Positions 19,437 through 30,828 of a stretch of 64,000 bases of DNA are shown here, piece after piece; position 1 is the stretch's first letter, and each line of letters begins with the position of its first letter. The stretch comes from Pseudomonas brenneri (GTDB lineage Bacteria; Pseudomonadota; Gammaproteobacteria; Pseudomonadales; Pseudomonadaceae). Position numbers and translations under genes: made by a program. Where the stretch lies: the NCBI RefSeq assembly GCF_007858285.1, contig NZ_VFIL01000003.1, forward strand, positions 248,001 through 312,000, in the 5' to 3' direction. The notes below the pieces were generated by a model that worked only from the letters and a program-made list of their open reading frames with translations, was not told the origin of the DNA and did not search any database.

Positions 19437-20699
19437 TCAGGTCGCCAGCACGCCGGCAGCGTCAATCACTAGAAGGTCTGCGCCCCTGCTGGACATCAAG
19501 GCGAACTCGCGGTGCCTGACCAGTAATACATGAATCTGTGCGCGTTCCAGGGCATCGGCGGTATCGGTCAGTGAATGCATAGACATATCAGCCGGCAGTG
19601 CCTCAATGTTCGGCTCCACCAGCAACAGTTTTACCCCAAGCACCTCCCCCAACTGCTGGGCGATAAACAGGGCAGGGCTCTCGCGCAGATCATCAATGTC
19701 GGCTTTGAATGCCAGGCCATAGCAGGCAATGCGTACGTTGCCGGCCCGCAAGTCCGCGCGCTTGAGCAACAGGTTTGCCAGTGCCAGCTTGACCTGTTGG
19801 ATGACCCACTGCGGTTTTCTGTCATTGACTTCGCGGGCCGTGCGGATCAATTGCGCCAGCTCAGGGGTCTTGCTGACGATGAACCACGGATCAACGGCGA
19901 TACAGTGGCCACCGACCCCTGGCCCTGGCTGGAGTATGTTCACCCGCGGGTGATGGTTGGCCAGGCGAATCAGTTCCCAGGGGTTGATTTTCAATTGTGC
20001 GCAGATCATTGAAAGCTCATTGGCGAAGGCGATGTTGACGTCGCGAAAGCTGTTTTCAGTGAGCTTGCACATCTCCGCTGTACGCGCATCAGTCACGATG
20101 CACTGGCCTTTGACGAACGTCTGGTAGAGCTGTGCGGCGGCAGCGGAACAGGCTGGCGTGATACCACCGATGATCCGGTCATTGCTCACCAGTTCGCGCA
20201 GCACATGGCCCGGCAACACCCGCTCCGGGCAGTGGGCAACACGGATATCACTGGCTTCGCCGTGGGTGGTGGGGAAGGTCAGGTCGGGGCGGGCCCGGGC
20301 GAGCCACTGGGTCATGCGCTCGGTGGTACCCACCGGAGAAGTGGATTCGAGGATGACCAGGTCACGCCTTTTCAGGACCGGGGCTAGGGCTTCGACAGCC
20401 GCCCTGATGTAGCTCAAGTCAGGCTCATGGTTGTCCTTGAACGGTGTGGGGACGGCGATCAGGAATGCTTGCGCAGGCTCCACCGTGGTGGTTGCCCGCA
20501 GATAGCCTTGGGTGATCACCGCATGTACCAGCAGTTCCAGCTCGGGCTCGACAATATGCACGGCCCCGCGATTGATGATGTCCACGGTGCTCTGGTTGAT
20601 ATCCACCCCGATTACCTGCTTTTTGCGCGAGGCAAAAATGGCGGCTGTCGGTAAGCCGATATAACCGAGGCCCATCACACAAATCCTTGCAACACTCAT
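19437..20699 (-). CDS. wecC: UDP-N-acetyl-D-mannosamine dehydrogenase
   Basis: NAD-dependent four-electron oxidation of UDP-ManNAc to UDP-ManNAcA (EC 1.1.1.336). The 420-aa UDP-glucose/GDP-mannose dehydrogenase family protein has the dinucleotide fold at [26 protein letters not shown] in the first domain, and the catalytic cysteine in [16 protein letters not shown]. An in-frame ATG 19 codons upstream is rejected, since [15 protein letters not shown] starts the fold and has GAGG before it. Its start overlaps the wecB stop by 4 bp (ATGA). A closely related UDP-GlcNAc dehydrogenase (WbpA-like) is possible, but adjacency to the epimerase favours WecC. Confidence 0.88.
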   Translation of the reverse strand: MSVARICVMGLGYIGLPTAAIFASRKKQVIGVDINQSTVDIINRGAVHIVEPELELLVHAVITQGYLRATTTVEPAQAFLIAVPTPFKDNHEPDLSYIRAAVEALAPVLKRRDLVILESTSPVGTTERMTQWLARARPDLTFPTTHGEASDIRVAHCPERVLPGHVLRELVSNDRIIGGITPACSAAAAQLYQTFVKGQCIVTDARTAEMCKLTENSFRDVNIAFANELSMICAQLKINPWELIRLANHHPRVNILQPGPGVGGHCIAVDPWFIVSKTPELAQLIRTAREVNDRKPQWVIQQVKLALANLLLKRADLRAGNVRIACYGLAFKADIDDLRESPALFIAQQLGEVLGVKLLLVEPNIEALPADMSMHSLTDTADALERAQIHVLLVRHREFALMSSRGADLLVIDAAGVLAT

Positions 20700-21847
20700 G
20701 CAACTGCCTCGTTCTTTTGAGCAAGGCTCAACAGCGCAGCGCGAATACGGATGCATGCATCGCCGTCGCCATAAGGGTTATGGGCGATGCTCATTTGCCG
20801 ATAATCGGCTTCGTTTTCGAGCAGCCTGCTCAGGTGATGGGTAATACAGCCGACATCGGTGCCGACCAGCTTGACCGTCCCCGCTTCGACCGCTTCGGGG
20901 CGCTCGGTGGTATCGCGCATCACCAGCACCGGCTTGCCCAGCGCAGGTGCTTCTTCCTGGATACCGCCTGAGTCAGTGAGGATCAGGTACGCACGGGTCA
21001 TCAGATATACGAAGGGCAGATAGTCCTGGGGAGCGATCAGATGCACATTGTCGATCCCCGTCAGTAGGCGCTTTACTGGCGTCTGCACATTGGGGTTCAG
21101 GTGTACCGGATAAACAAAGGCTACCTCTGGAAAGCAGCGGGCACTGTTGGCCAGGGCTTGGCAAATGCGCTCAAAGCCGTCGCCAAAGTTTTCCCGGCGG
21201 TGGCCGGTCACCAGGACCATGCGTTGCCCCTCGGGCAGGAAGGCGAATTGGCAATCCAGCGCGATACGCAGCGGTGATAAGGGGGGGCCTAGTTTCTCTA
21301 CCGTACTGAGGAGCGCATCGATCACCGTGTTCCCTGTGACATGGATGCGTTCAGGTGCGACGCCTTCATTGAGCAGGTTCTGCCGGGATGTGTGCGTCGG
21401 CGCAAAATGAATCGTCGCCAGGCTGCCGGTCAGGCGCCGATTGCCTTCCTCGGGCCACGGCGAGTAAAGGTCGTTGGTGCGCAGCCCGGCCTCGATATGG
21501 GCAATCGGGATTTTGCGGTGATAGGCCGCGAGGCTGGCGGCGAAGGTGGTGGCTGTATCGCCGTGTACCAGGATGATGTCTGGCGTGAAGTCGTCCAGTA
21601 CCGCCTGCAGCCCTTGAATGATGGCCGTCGTTACATCCGCCAGGTTCTGGCCGGCCTTCATGAGGTTCAGGTCGTAGTCAGGTACCAGTTCAAACAGGTC
21701 AAGTACCTGGTCCAGCATCTCCCGGTGCTGTGCGGTGACACAGACTCTTGAGTTGAAGTGCGCGTCATTTGCCAGTTGGATGACCAGCGGGGCCATCTTG
21801 ATGGCTTCCGGGCGAGTGCCAAAAACGGACAGGGTCTTGAGGGGCAT
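20696..21847 (-). CDS. wecB: UDP-N-acetylglucosamine 2-epimerase (non-hydrolysing)
   Basis: Interconverts UDP-GlcNAc and UDP-ManNAc (EC 5.1.3.14) in the cytosol, the first step towards UDP-ManNAcA. The 383-aa protein shows [16 protein letters not shown] at the N-terminus, [35 protein letters not shown], and [19 protein letters not shown] near the C-terminus, all family signatures. The frame extends 54 codons further upstream, but [14 protein letters not shown] is the conserved start. It is the first gene of the seven-gene operon; the 200 bp upstream must carry the promoter, though I could not identify a clear one. Confidence 0.92.
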   Translation of the reverse strand: MPLKTLSVFGTRPEAIKMAPLVIQLANDAHFNSRVCVTAQHREMLDQVLDLFELVPDYDLNLMKAGQNLADVTTAIIQGLQAVLDDFTPDIILVHGDTATTFAASLAAYHRKIPIAHIEAGLRTNDLYSPWPEEGNRRLTGSLATIHFAPTHTSRQNLLNEGVAPERIHVTGNTVIDALLSTVEKLGPPLSPLRIALDCQFAFLPEGQRMVLVTGHRRENFGDGFERICQALANSARCFPEVAFVYPVHLNPNVQTPVKRLLTGIDNVHLIAPQDYLPFVYLMTRAYLILTDSGGIQEEAPALGKPVLVMRDTTERPEAVEAGTVKLVGTDVGCITHHLSRLLENEADYRQMSIAHNPYGDGDACIRIRAALLSLAQKNEAVA

Positions 21848-22056
21848 GGGCGTGGACTCTTGTTCAAGGCCTGATGGAAAGACGCAGACGGGTCGTCCCT
21901 GGAAGGCGGGTGCGCGGGTTCCTTCAACGCAGATCAAGGCAAGTGAAGGCCTGGTGACTGGGTTGTGTTTATTGGTGTGGTATGAAGGGGCTGTGGGCAT
22001 TGTGCCCAAAGGTGCTGGGGGTGCCTACTGACCGAACGGTTAGTCGAGTGGGGGCT

Positions 22057-22092
22057 CGAAAACACACAGCCGCCCGAAGGCGGCTGTGTGTT
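22057..22092 (-). terminator. Rho-independent terminator of the CPBP protease gene
   Basis: A perfect 14-bp stem (22061-22074 with 22079-22092) closes on CGAA and is followed on the minus strand by TTTTCGAG. It lies 19 bp after the CPBP gene stop, separating that gene from the glycan operon. Confidence 0.75.
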
Positions 22093-22110
22093 CACTGCGT
22101 GGGGGCTGGT

Positions 22111-22902
22111 TCAGCCCGCGAGCATCGGGTAGGTAAACAGTCCGAAATGCAGCAGATTCAAGCCAAAGTGCGTAGCAATCGCCGCGCCCAGGCCACCGAA
22201 GCGGTACGCCAGGCCATAACCCGCGCCGGCGATACTGGCCAGCAGCACCCACTGCCAGCCTGCGCCCACGTGTACCAGGCCAAACAGCAACGAAGCCAGC
22301 AACAAGGCGAGGTTTTCGCCATAGGGCAGTTGCTGGAAGCGTCGGCTCAAGCCGCCCTGGATGTAGCCGCGAAACAGCGCCTCCTCGACCAGGGTCACCA
22401 GCAACAGGTTGTTCAGCACCCATAGCCATGCCTGGTCCGGCCACTTTGGCGCCCAACTGATGATGCCCAGAAGCACCGCACCGCCGAGGGCGGCAATAGT
22501 TGTCAGGGTCAAGGCCAGGGCCGTGGCATAGATCGACAGGCGCAACGGGCGGCGGGCGACGATCCATGGACAGGCGAGCAGCAGCCACAAGCCAATCAGC
22601 GGTTTGTCCTGGTTCAAGTACATCGAGAAGGGCACCGCATCGGCGGTGAAGCGCTGCGGGTCGATCCCACGACCGTTGTAGAAACCGGGCAGCCAATGCA
22701 TCGCCAGGCCCAGGGCCAGTACGATGAACAGGCCATGGCCGAGGTAGCGCGCCCATGGGTTGCGTTGTTGGCGCACGGCATACCCGGCCACCAGTAACAG
22801 GCCGATAGATACCAGGGCCAGTAAACCCAGTTGCCCGTAGGTCAGGGCCAGTCCATAGCCAATGGAAAGAAGTACCAGGTACAGCCAGGGTAAAGCGGGC
22901 AT
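22111..22902 (-). CDS. CPBP (Abi) family intramembrane protease
   Basis: Polytopic membrane protein, 263 aa, with about eight hydrophobic helices. It carries the three CPBP/Rce1-like motifs: VEEALFRG (Glu173, Glu174, Arg178), FGLVHV (His211) and THFGLN (His245), which form the putative metal or catalytic site. Family members process prenylated proteins in eukaryotes and are often linked to bacteriocin immunity; the substrate here is unknown. It is monocistronic, with its own terminator and a REPIN just upstream between it and acnA. Confidence 0.85.
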   Translation of the reverse strand: MPALPWLYLVLLSIGYGLALTYGQLGLLALVSIGLLLVAGYAVRQQRNPWARYLGHGLFIVLALGLAMHWLPGFYNGRGIDPQRFTADAVPFSMYLNQDKPLIGLWLLLACPWIVARRPLRLSIYATALALTLTTIAALGGAVLLGIISWAPKWPDQAWLWVLNNLLLVTLVEEALFRGYIQGGLSRRFQQLPYGENLALLLASLLFGLVHVGAGWQWVLLASIAGAGYGLAYRFGGLGAAIATHFGLNLLHFGLFTYPMLAG

Positions 22903-22924
22903 TGAGAATCCTTACACAGGTCGA

Positions 22925-23024
22925 TGTAGGAGCGAGCTTGCTCGCGAAAAACCTCAAGGCACCTCGCGCGTCCAGGCTGCCCGCGTTTTCGTTGGCGACC
23001 TTCGCGAGCAAGCTCGCTCCTACA
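22925..23024. repeat. REPIN (GGAGCGAGCTTGCTCGCGAA type)
   Basis: Perfect 24-nt inverted arms at 22925-22948 and 23001-23024 flank a 52-nt centre. It lies between the CPBP gene and the acnA terminator. The same family occurs at 37.8 kb and 44.8 kb. Confidence 0.9.
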
Positions 23025-23070
23025 GGGAAATAGGTGCGCATTATAGCGGCGGTGACTGAACGCTAAAATG

Positions 23071-23096
23071 AAAACACCGCCCGAAGGCGGTGTTTT
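23071..23096 (-). terminator. Terminator of acnA
   Basis: The 11-bp stem AAAACACCGCC / GGCGGTGTTTT with CGAA loop lies 15 bp after the acnA stop. The A/T ends give a T-run on both strands. Confidence 0.85.
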
Positions 23097-23111
23097 GTCT
23101 GGCTTGACGCG

Positions 23112-25853
<2,742 letters not shown>

Positions 25854-26043
25854 TACATGACTCCTTATGGTCCGCACGGCTACGGACCTGACGGGACGAA
25901 CAGAGCTTCTAACCTAGCCTTGTTTTCAGTAGCTGGCTAATAACTGGACTCTATGGACAAGTCCAAGGTTCCGAAGTCAGTTATCATGCGCGCGTTTTCA
26001 TGACAGGCATTGCGATAGAGCAAGCCAGTTGCCAGGAGAGTTG

Positions 26044-27117
26044 ATGAACACCCTTTTTATGCACTGCCGCCCGGGTTTTGAAGGCGAAGTCTGTTCCGAG
26101 ATCGCGGAACACGCCGCGCGCCTGAACGTTTCGGGCTATGCCAAGGCCAAGACCGGCAGCGCCTGCGCCGAATTTGTCTGCACCGAGGAAGACGGCGCCC
26201 AGCGCCTGATGCGCGGCCAACGCTTTGCCGAGCTGATCTTCCCGAGGCAGTGGGCGCGTGGGGTTTTCATCGATTTGCCGGAAACCGACCGCATCAGCGT
26301 CATTCTCGCGCACCTGCGGGACTTCCCGGTGTGCGGCAGCCTGTGGCTGGAGATGGTCGATACCAATGACGGCAAGGAACTGTCGAACTTCTGCAAGAAA
26401 TTCGAAGTGCACCTGCGCAAGGCCCTGCTGGGCGCCGGCAAACTGGTGGAAGATGCAAGCAAGCCGCGCCTGCTGCTGACTTTCAAGAGCGGCCGCGAAG
26501 TGTTCATGGGGCTGGCCGAGTCAAACAACTCGGCCATGTGGCCGATGGGCATCCCCCGCCTGAAGTTCCCTCGCGACGCACCCAGCCGCTCGACCTTGAA
26601 GCTGGAGGAGGCCTGGCACCACTTTATCCCCCGGGACCAGTGGGACGAGCGCCTGCACGGTGACATGACCGGCGTAGACCTCGGCGCAGCGCCAGGCGGC
26701 TGGACCTGGCAACTGGTCAACCGTGGCATGCTGGTCACCGCCATCGATAACGGGCCGATGGCCGAAAGCCTGATGGATACCGGTCTGGTGCAACACTTGA
26801 TGGCCGATGGTTTTACCTTCACCCCCAAGCAGCCGGTGGACTGGATGGTCTGCGATATCGTCGAGAAACCGGCGCGCAACGCGGCCCTGCTGGAAACCTG
26901 GATCGGCGAAGGGCATTGCCGCGAAGCGGTGGTCAACCTCAAGTTGCCGATGAAGCAGCGTTACGCCGAAGTGAAGCGCCTGCTGGAGCGTATCGAAGAA
27001 GGCTTCAAGGCGCGGGGCATTCGGGTGGAGATCGGTTGCAAGCAGCTGTACCACGACCGCGAGGAAGTCACCTGCCACTTGCGCCGTCTGGACGTAAAGA
27101 AACCCAAGGCCCGGTAA
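26044..27117 (+). CDS. rlmM: 23S rRNA (cytidine-2498-2'-O)-methyltransferase RlmM
   Basis: SAM-dependent ribose methyltransferase acting on C2498 of 23S rRNA before ribosome assembly (YgdE family, EC 2.1.1.186). The 357 aa include an N-terminal THUMP-like domain and a C-terminal Rossmann fold with MTGVDLGAAPGGWTWQLVN as the SAM motif, DWMVCDIVEKP, and VNLKLPMKQRY carrying a catalytic-type lysine. The ATG at 26044 follows CAGGAGAG; an ATG five codons earlier lacks a site. tusA starts 38 bp after the stop, so the two may be cotranscribed. Confidence 0.93.
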   Translation: MNTLFMHCRPGFEGEVCSEIAEHAARLNVSGYAKAKTGSACAEFVCTEEDGAQRLMRGQRFAELIFPRQWARGVFIDLPETDRISVILAHLRDFPVCGSLWLEMVDTNDGKELSNFCKKFEVHLRKALLGAGKLVEDASKPRLLLTFKSGREVFMGLAESNNSAMWPMGIPRLKFPRDAPSRSTLKLEEAWHHFIPRDQWDERLHGDMTGVDLGAAPGGWTWQLVNRGMLVTAIDNGPMAESLMDTGLVQHLMADGFTFTPKQPVDWMVCDIVEKPARNAALLETWIGEGHCREAVVNLKLPMKQRYAEVKRLLERIEEGFKARGIRVEIGCKQLYHDREEVTCHLRRLDVKKPKAR

Positions 27118-27155
27118 GCGCAACCTTGTAGGAACCGGCTGTTTAGGAGTGAACG

Positions 27156-27407
27156 ATGAGTGACATTTTTGACCCTGCCGTCGACGGCACCCTCGACGCC
27201 ACCGGCCTCAACTGCCCGGAACCGGTGATGATGCTGCACCAGCACATCCGCGACCTGGCGCCCGGCGGCCTGCTCAAGGTCATCGCGACTGATCCCTCGA
27301 CCCGCCGCGATATCCCCAAGTTCTGTGTGTTCCTGGACCATGAACTGGTGGAGCAGCGCGAAGAGGCGGGTACTTACCTGTACTGGATTCGCAAGAAGTC
27401 CACTTGA
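27156..27407 (+). CDS. tusA: Sulfurtransferase TusA-family protein
   Basis: Small sulfur-relay protein, 83 aa, of the TusA/SirA/YeeD fold. The sulfur-carrying cysteine is in [15 protein letters not shown] (CPxP motif, about residue 20). In E. coli TusA passes persulfide sulfur from IscS to TusD for 2-thiouridine synthesis in tRNA. A TAGGAG site precedes the ATG. It lies directly after rlmM, so both genes serve RNA modification. A 130-bp REPIN follows. Confidence 0.9.
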   Translation: MSDIFDPAVDGTLDATGLNCPEPVMMLHQHIRDLAPGGLLKVIATDPSTRRDIPKFCVFLDHELVEQREEAGTYLYWIRKKST

Positions 27408-27420
27408 GGCAGGTGCCTAC

Positions 27421-27550
27421 TGTAGGAGCGAGCTTGTCTCCGGGCGGCGTTCCGACGAAAAACGTTAACGATAACGCGAAAAAACTGACACCCCGCGTCG
27501 CTCTCAGATTTCTCGTCGGAACGCCGCCCGGAGACAAGCTCGCTCCTACA
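27421..27550. repeat. Long REPIN variant with 38-bp terminal inverted repeats
   Basis: Perfect 38-nt inverted arms at 27421-27458 and 27513-27550 start with GTAGGAGCGAGCTTG but continue into TCTCCGGGCGGCGTTCCGAC instead of CTCGCGAA. The centre contains CGTTAACGATAACGCG, shared with the elements near 30.3, 37.8 and 44.8 kb. It lies between convergent tusA and the MATE gene. Confidence 0.9.
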
Positions 27551-27564
27551 GCGGGCAGTCGCGC

Positions 27565-28947
27565 TTAAACCTGGCGAATGCGCTTGCGCGCACTACGTGC
27601 CAGGCGGACCACCAGCATGGCCGCCGCGCAACTGAGGCCAACGATCAGCCCCTGCCACAAGCCGCTCGGGCCGTTGGCCTGGCCCAGCCAGTCGGTCAGC
27701 CCCAGCAAGTAACCGACCGGCAGGCCCACGCCCCAATAGGCGAACAGGGTCAGGATCATCGTCACCCGGGTGTCCTGATAGCCGCGCAAGGCGCCTGCCG
27801 CCGTGACCTGGATCGCATCGGAAAACTGGAACAGCGCTGCAAACACAATCAGCATCGCCGCCACCTGGACCACCAGCGGGTCGGCGGTGTAGATCGTGGC
27901 GATCTGCTCGCGGAACAACAGCATCAGGCTGCACGATACGCAGGCATAGGCCAGTGCGGTGCCCATCCCCACGCCTGCGGCAAAGCGCGCTTCGCGGGGC
28001 TCGCCACGGCCCAGGGCCTGGCCGACGCGCACGGTCACCGCCATGCTCAGGGAGTAGGGGATCATGAACACCAGCGAGCTGAAGTTCAGGGCGATCTGGT
28101 GCCCGGCCACCACGGTCGCGCCCAGGCTGCCGATCAGTAGGGCGATTACCGCAAAGATGCTCGACTCGGCAAAAATCGCAATGCCGATCGGCAGGCCAAT
28201 GCCCAGGATGCGCTTGATCACCGCCCACTGTGGCCAGTCGAAGCGCTTGAACAGCTCGCTGGCCTGATAGACAGGTGCCCAGCGGGTCCAGCCGGCGAAG
28301 CCCAGCATCATTGCCCACATCACAATCCCGGTGGCCCAGCCGCAGCCCACGCCGCCCATGGCCGGCACACCGAAATGGCCATAGATGAACACGTAGTTCA
28401 GCGGGATATTCAACGCAAGCCCGGCCAGTCCGAGGATCATGCTTGGACGTGTGCGGCCCAGGCCGTCACTGAAACAGCGCAGCACGTAATACAGCGCCAC
28501 TGCCGGCATGCCCGCGGCAATGCCATGCAGGTAGCCCATGCAGGGTGCGATCAGTTCGGGGTCGACATTCATCGCATGCAGGATCGGTTCGGCGCTGATC
28601 AGCAGCACTGACGCGGTACACCCCACCACCAGCGCCAGCCACAGCGCCTGGCGCACCAGCGGGCCGATCTCGGTGTGGCTGCCGGCGCCAAAGCGCTGGG
28701 CGACTTTGGGGGTGGTGGCCAGCAAGGTGCCAGTCATCAACAGATACACCGGGATCCAGATGGAGTTGCCCAGGGCTACCGCCGCCAGGTCCCGCGAACT
28801 GACGCGCCCGGCCATCACCGCATCGACAAAGCCCATGGCGGTGGTTGCCAGTTGCCCGATCATGATCGGCAGGGCCAGCGCCAGCAGGCTACGGACTTCC
28901 CGGCGAACGCGGGCAGGGCGGGAGAGGGGCAGAGTGGCAGTGTTCAC
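27565..28947 (-). CDS. norM: MATE family multidrug efflux transporter (NorM-like)
   Basis: Cation-coupled multidrug exporter of the inner membrane, about 12 helices, 460 aa from the GTG at 28947. MATE features include ALPIMIGQLATTAMGFVDAVMAGRVS in helix 1 and the internal repeat GLPIGIAIFAESSIFAVIALLIG. A GTG start giving MNTATLPLSRPARV matches my memory of the family N-terminus but has no clear Shine-Dalgarno. An ATG at 28986 has AAGG before it and would add 13 residues, so the start is unsettled. It is convergent with tusA across a REPIN and diverges from pdxB. Confidence 0.85.
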   Translation of the reverse strand: MNTATLPLSRPARVRREVRSLLALALPIMIGQLATTAMGFVDAVMAGRVSSRDLAAVALGNSIWIPVYLLMTGTLLATTPKVAQRFGAGSHTEIGPLVRQALWLALVVGCTASVLLISAEPILHAMNVDPELIAPCMGYLHGIAAGMPAVALYYVLRCFSDGLGRTRPSMILGLAGLALNIPLNYVFIYGHFGVPAMGGVGCGWATGIVMWAMMLGFAGWTRWAPVYQASELFKRFDWPQWAVIKRILGIGLPIGIAIFAESSIFAVIALLIGSLGATVVAGHQIALNFSSLVFMIPYSLSMAVTVRVGQALGRGEPREARFAAGVGMGTALAYACVSCSLMLLFREQIATIYTADPLVVQVAAMLIVFAALFQFSDAIQVTAAGALRGYQDTRVTMILTLFAYWGVGLPVGYLLGLTDWLGQANGPSGLWQGLIVGLSCAAAMLVVRLARSARKRIRQV

Positions 28948-29089
28948 GTGCAGATGTCCGATAAGGGGGAGCGCAGGACGGCGCATTCTACGCCTTGACG
29001 GATGAGTCAGGAAAATACCTGTGTAGCGGATTTGTAAACGTTCCACGGGCCGGTGCCTGTACACTGCGGATCCGCCAAAGGAGCCTGCC

Positions 29090-30235
29090 ATGCTGATTGT
29101 TGCCGACGAAAATATCCCGCTGCTCGATGCGTTCTTCGAAGGGTTTGGCGAGATCCGCCGGGTGCCAGGGCGTGCCATCGACCGCGCCGCCATTGAACAG
29201 GCCGATGTGTTGCTGGTGCGTTCGGTGACCAACGTCAACCGTGCGCTGCTGGAAGGCACACCGGTGCGTTTTGTCGGCACCTGCACCATCGGTACCGATC
29301 ATTTGGACCTCGACTACTTTCACAAGGCCGGTATCCAATGGTCCAGCGCGCCGGGCTGTAACGCCCGGGGGGTGGTGGACTATGTGCTGGGCAGCCTGCT
29401 GACCCTGGCTGAAATCGAAGGGGCGGACCTGACCCGGCGCACCTATGGCATCGTCGGTGCCGGTGAGGTGGGTGGGCGGCTGGTCAAGGTACTCAAGGGC
29501 CTGGGCTGGAACGTGCTGGTCTGTGATCCGCCACGCCAGGTCGCCGAAGACGGTGATTACGTCAGCCTGGAGCAGATCATCGAACAGTGTGATGTGATCA
29601 GCCTGCACACCCCGCTGAAAAAGTCCGGCAGTGGCTCGACCTGGCATTTACTGGATCGCCAGCGTCTTGAGCAGCTCAAGCCGGGCACCTGGCTGATCAA
29701 CGCCAGCCGTGGCCCTGTGGTGGATAACGCGGCGCTGCGCGAGGTGTTGCTGGAGCGCGAAGACCTGCAGGCGGTGCTGGACGTGTGGGAAGGCGAGCCG
29801 CAAGTGGATGTCGAATTGGCCGAGCTGTGCGTGCTGGCAACCCCACATATCGCCGGCTACAGCCTGGACGGCAAGCAGCGCGGCACCGCGCAGATCTACC
29901 AGGCGCTGTGCGCGCACCTTGGTCAGCCGGCGACTATTTCGTTGAGTGACCTGCTGCCTGAACCCTGGCTGGCCGAGGTTACCCTCAATGCCAGCACTGA
30001 TCCGGCCTGGGCCCTGGCGACGCTGTGTCGCAGCGTCTACGACCCGCGCCGCGACGATGCGGACTTTCGCCGTAGCCTGGTAGGAACAGTGGAAGAACAG
30101 CGCAAGGCATTCGACCTGCTGCGCAAACACTACCCGGAGCGCCGCGAGATCGATGGTTTGAAAGTGCGGATCAACGGTGGGTCGCCAGTGTTGTCGGGCA
30201 TCGTCGCCGCACTGGAAGCACAGAACATCCTGTAG
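29090..30235 (+). CDS. pdxB: Erythronate-4-phosphate dehydrogenase
   Basis: NAD-dependent second step of the DXP-dependent pyridoxal-phosphate pathway (EC 1.1.1.290). The 381 aa show the D-2-hydroxyacid dehydrogenase fold: [20 protein letters not shown] (NAD site), [11 protein letters not shown], and the catalytic arginine, glutamate and histidine regions up to [16 protein letters not shown], plus the PdxB-specific C-terminal dimerisation domain. AAAGGAG precedes the ATG. The stop codon TAG lies inside the left arm of a REPIN, so the element supplies the gene's last codon. Confidence 0.95.
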   Translation: MLIVADENIPLLDAFFEGFGEIRRVPGRAIDRAAIEQADVLLVRSVTNVNRALLEGTPVRFVGTCTIGTDHLDLDYFHKAGIQWSSAPGCNARGVVDYVLGSLLTLAEIEGADLTRRTYGIVGAGEVGGRLVKVLKGLGWNVLVCDPPRQVAEDGDYVSLEQIIEQCDVISLHTPLKKSGSGSTWHLLDRQRLEQLKPGTWLINASRGPVVDNAALREVLLEREDLQAVLDVWEGEPQVDVELAELCVLATPHIAGYSLDGKQRGTAQIYQALCAHLGQPATISLSDLLPEPWLAEVTLNASTDPAWALATLCRSVYDPRRDDADFRRSLVGTVEEQRKAFDLLRKHYPERREIDGLKVRINGGSPVLSGIVAALEAQNIL

Positions 30236-30345
30236 GAGCGTGCTTGTCTCCGGGCGGCGTTCCGACGAAAAACCTGAGAGCCACGCTGGGTGTCAGGTTT
30301 TTCACGTTATCGTTAACGTTTTTCGCGAGCTAGCTCGCTCCTACA
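30231..30345. repeat. Hybrid REPIN downstream of pdxB
   Basis: The left arm (from 30231) follows the TCTCCGGGCGGCG variant seen at 27.4 kb. The right arm (30322-30345, TTCGCGAGCTAGCTCGCTCC...) is of the CTCGCGAA variant. The arms pair only over their outer 14 or so bases with mismatches. The pdxB stop codon is within it. Confidence 0.85.
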
Positions 30346-30355
30346 GGAAAGGCAT

Positions 30356-30381
30356 AAAAAACCCGGCCACTTGGGCCGGGT
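30356..30381 (-). terminator. Terminator of the 57-aa gene
   Basis: The stem ACCCGGCC / GGCCGGGT (30361-30381) is followed on the minus strand by TTTTTTATGCC. It lies 20 bp after the stop of the small leftward gene. Confidence 0.85.
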
Positions 30382-30400
30382 CTGAAAGAGCTGGGGCGTA

Positions 30401-30574
30401 TCAGCCTTGCTGGGCAGGCTTGACCAGTTTCTGCTCCAGTTCGGCGCACGCGCCCTGGATCATCTCTTCGGTAATCTGCACTTCGCGACCCTGGGCATCG
30501 ATGTACGAGCAGGGCAACTGCTGTGGCTGGCGGATTACTTCAACTTTGTCAGTGCTGCTGGTTTGCAAGGACAT
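30401..30574 (-). CDS. Small conserved hypothetical protein, 57 aa
   Basis: Function unknown. The product (MSLQTSSTDKVEVIRQPQQL...) is soluble, with no membrane segment or cysteine pair. It contains the run SYIDAQGREVQITEEMIQGA, which looks like a compact beta-hairpin plus helix. GAGGAGACAGGCC is an excellent ribosome binding site for the ATG at 30574; an ATG five codons earlier is less favoured. A clear terminator follows. Good signals at both ends of a monocistronic unit make it a real gene. Confidence 0.75.
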   Translation of the reverse strand: MSLQTSSTDKVEVIRQPQQLPCSYIDAQGREVQITEEMIQGACAELEQKLVKPAQQG

Positions 30575-30828
30575 GGCCTGTCTCCTCATCAGGTTGTGTA
30601 CCTACTCTAATTCCCCCGCGTGACCGAGCTGTTACAACTCCAGAGCCCGTCGGTGGATCGAATGCCCAGTCCAGCAGAAATCGCCGCGGATTTCCAGCCG
30701 GACTTTAGACCGATAGCCTCTAGGACCTAGTCTTGCCGGGCATAATTAACCTGACTCATTGTGATTTACCCAAGTTCAATCCTATTGCGGTGTAGGCTTG
30801 AGGGTGTCTTCCTCAGGTGATGCTCTCC

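Noticed and set aside
22040..23041. 333-codon leftward frame overlapping the CPBP protease gene
   Set aside because: It runs through the REPIN and the terminator hairpin, and its translation is Arg/Gly/Pro-rich; the overlapping frame contains all CPBP motifs.
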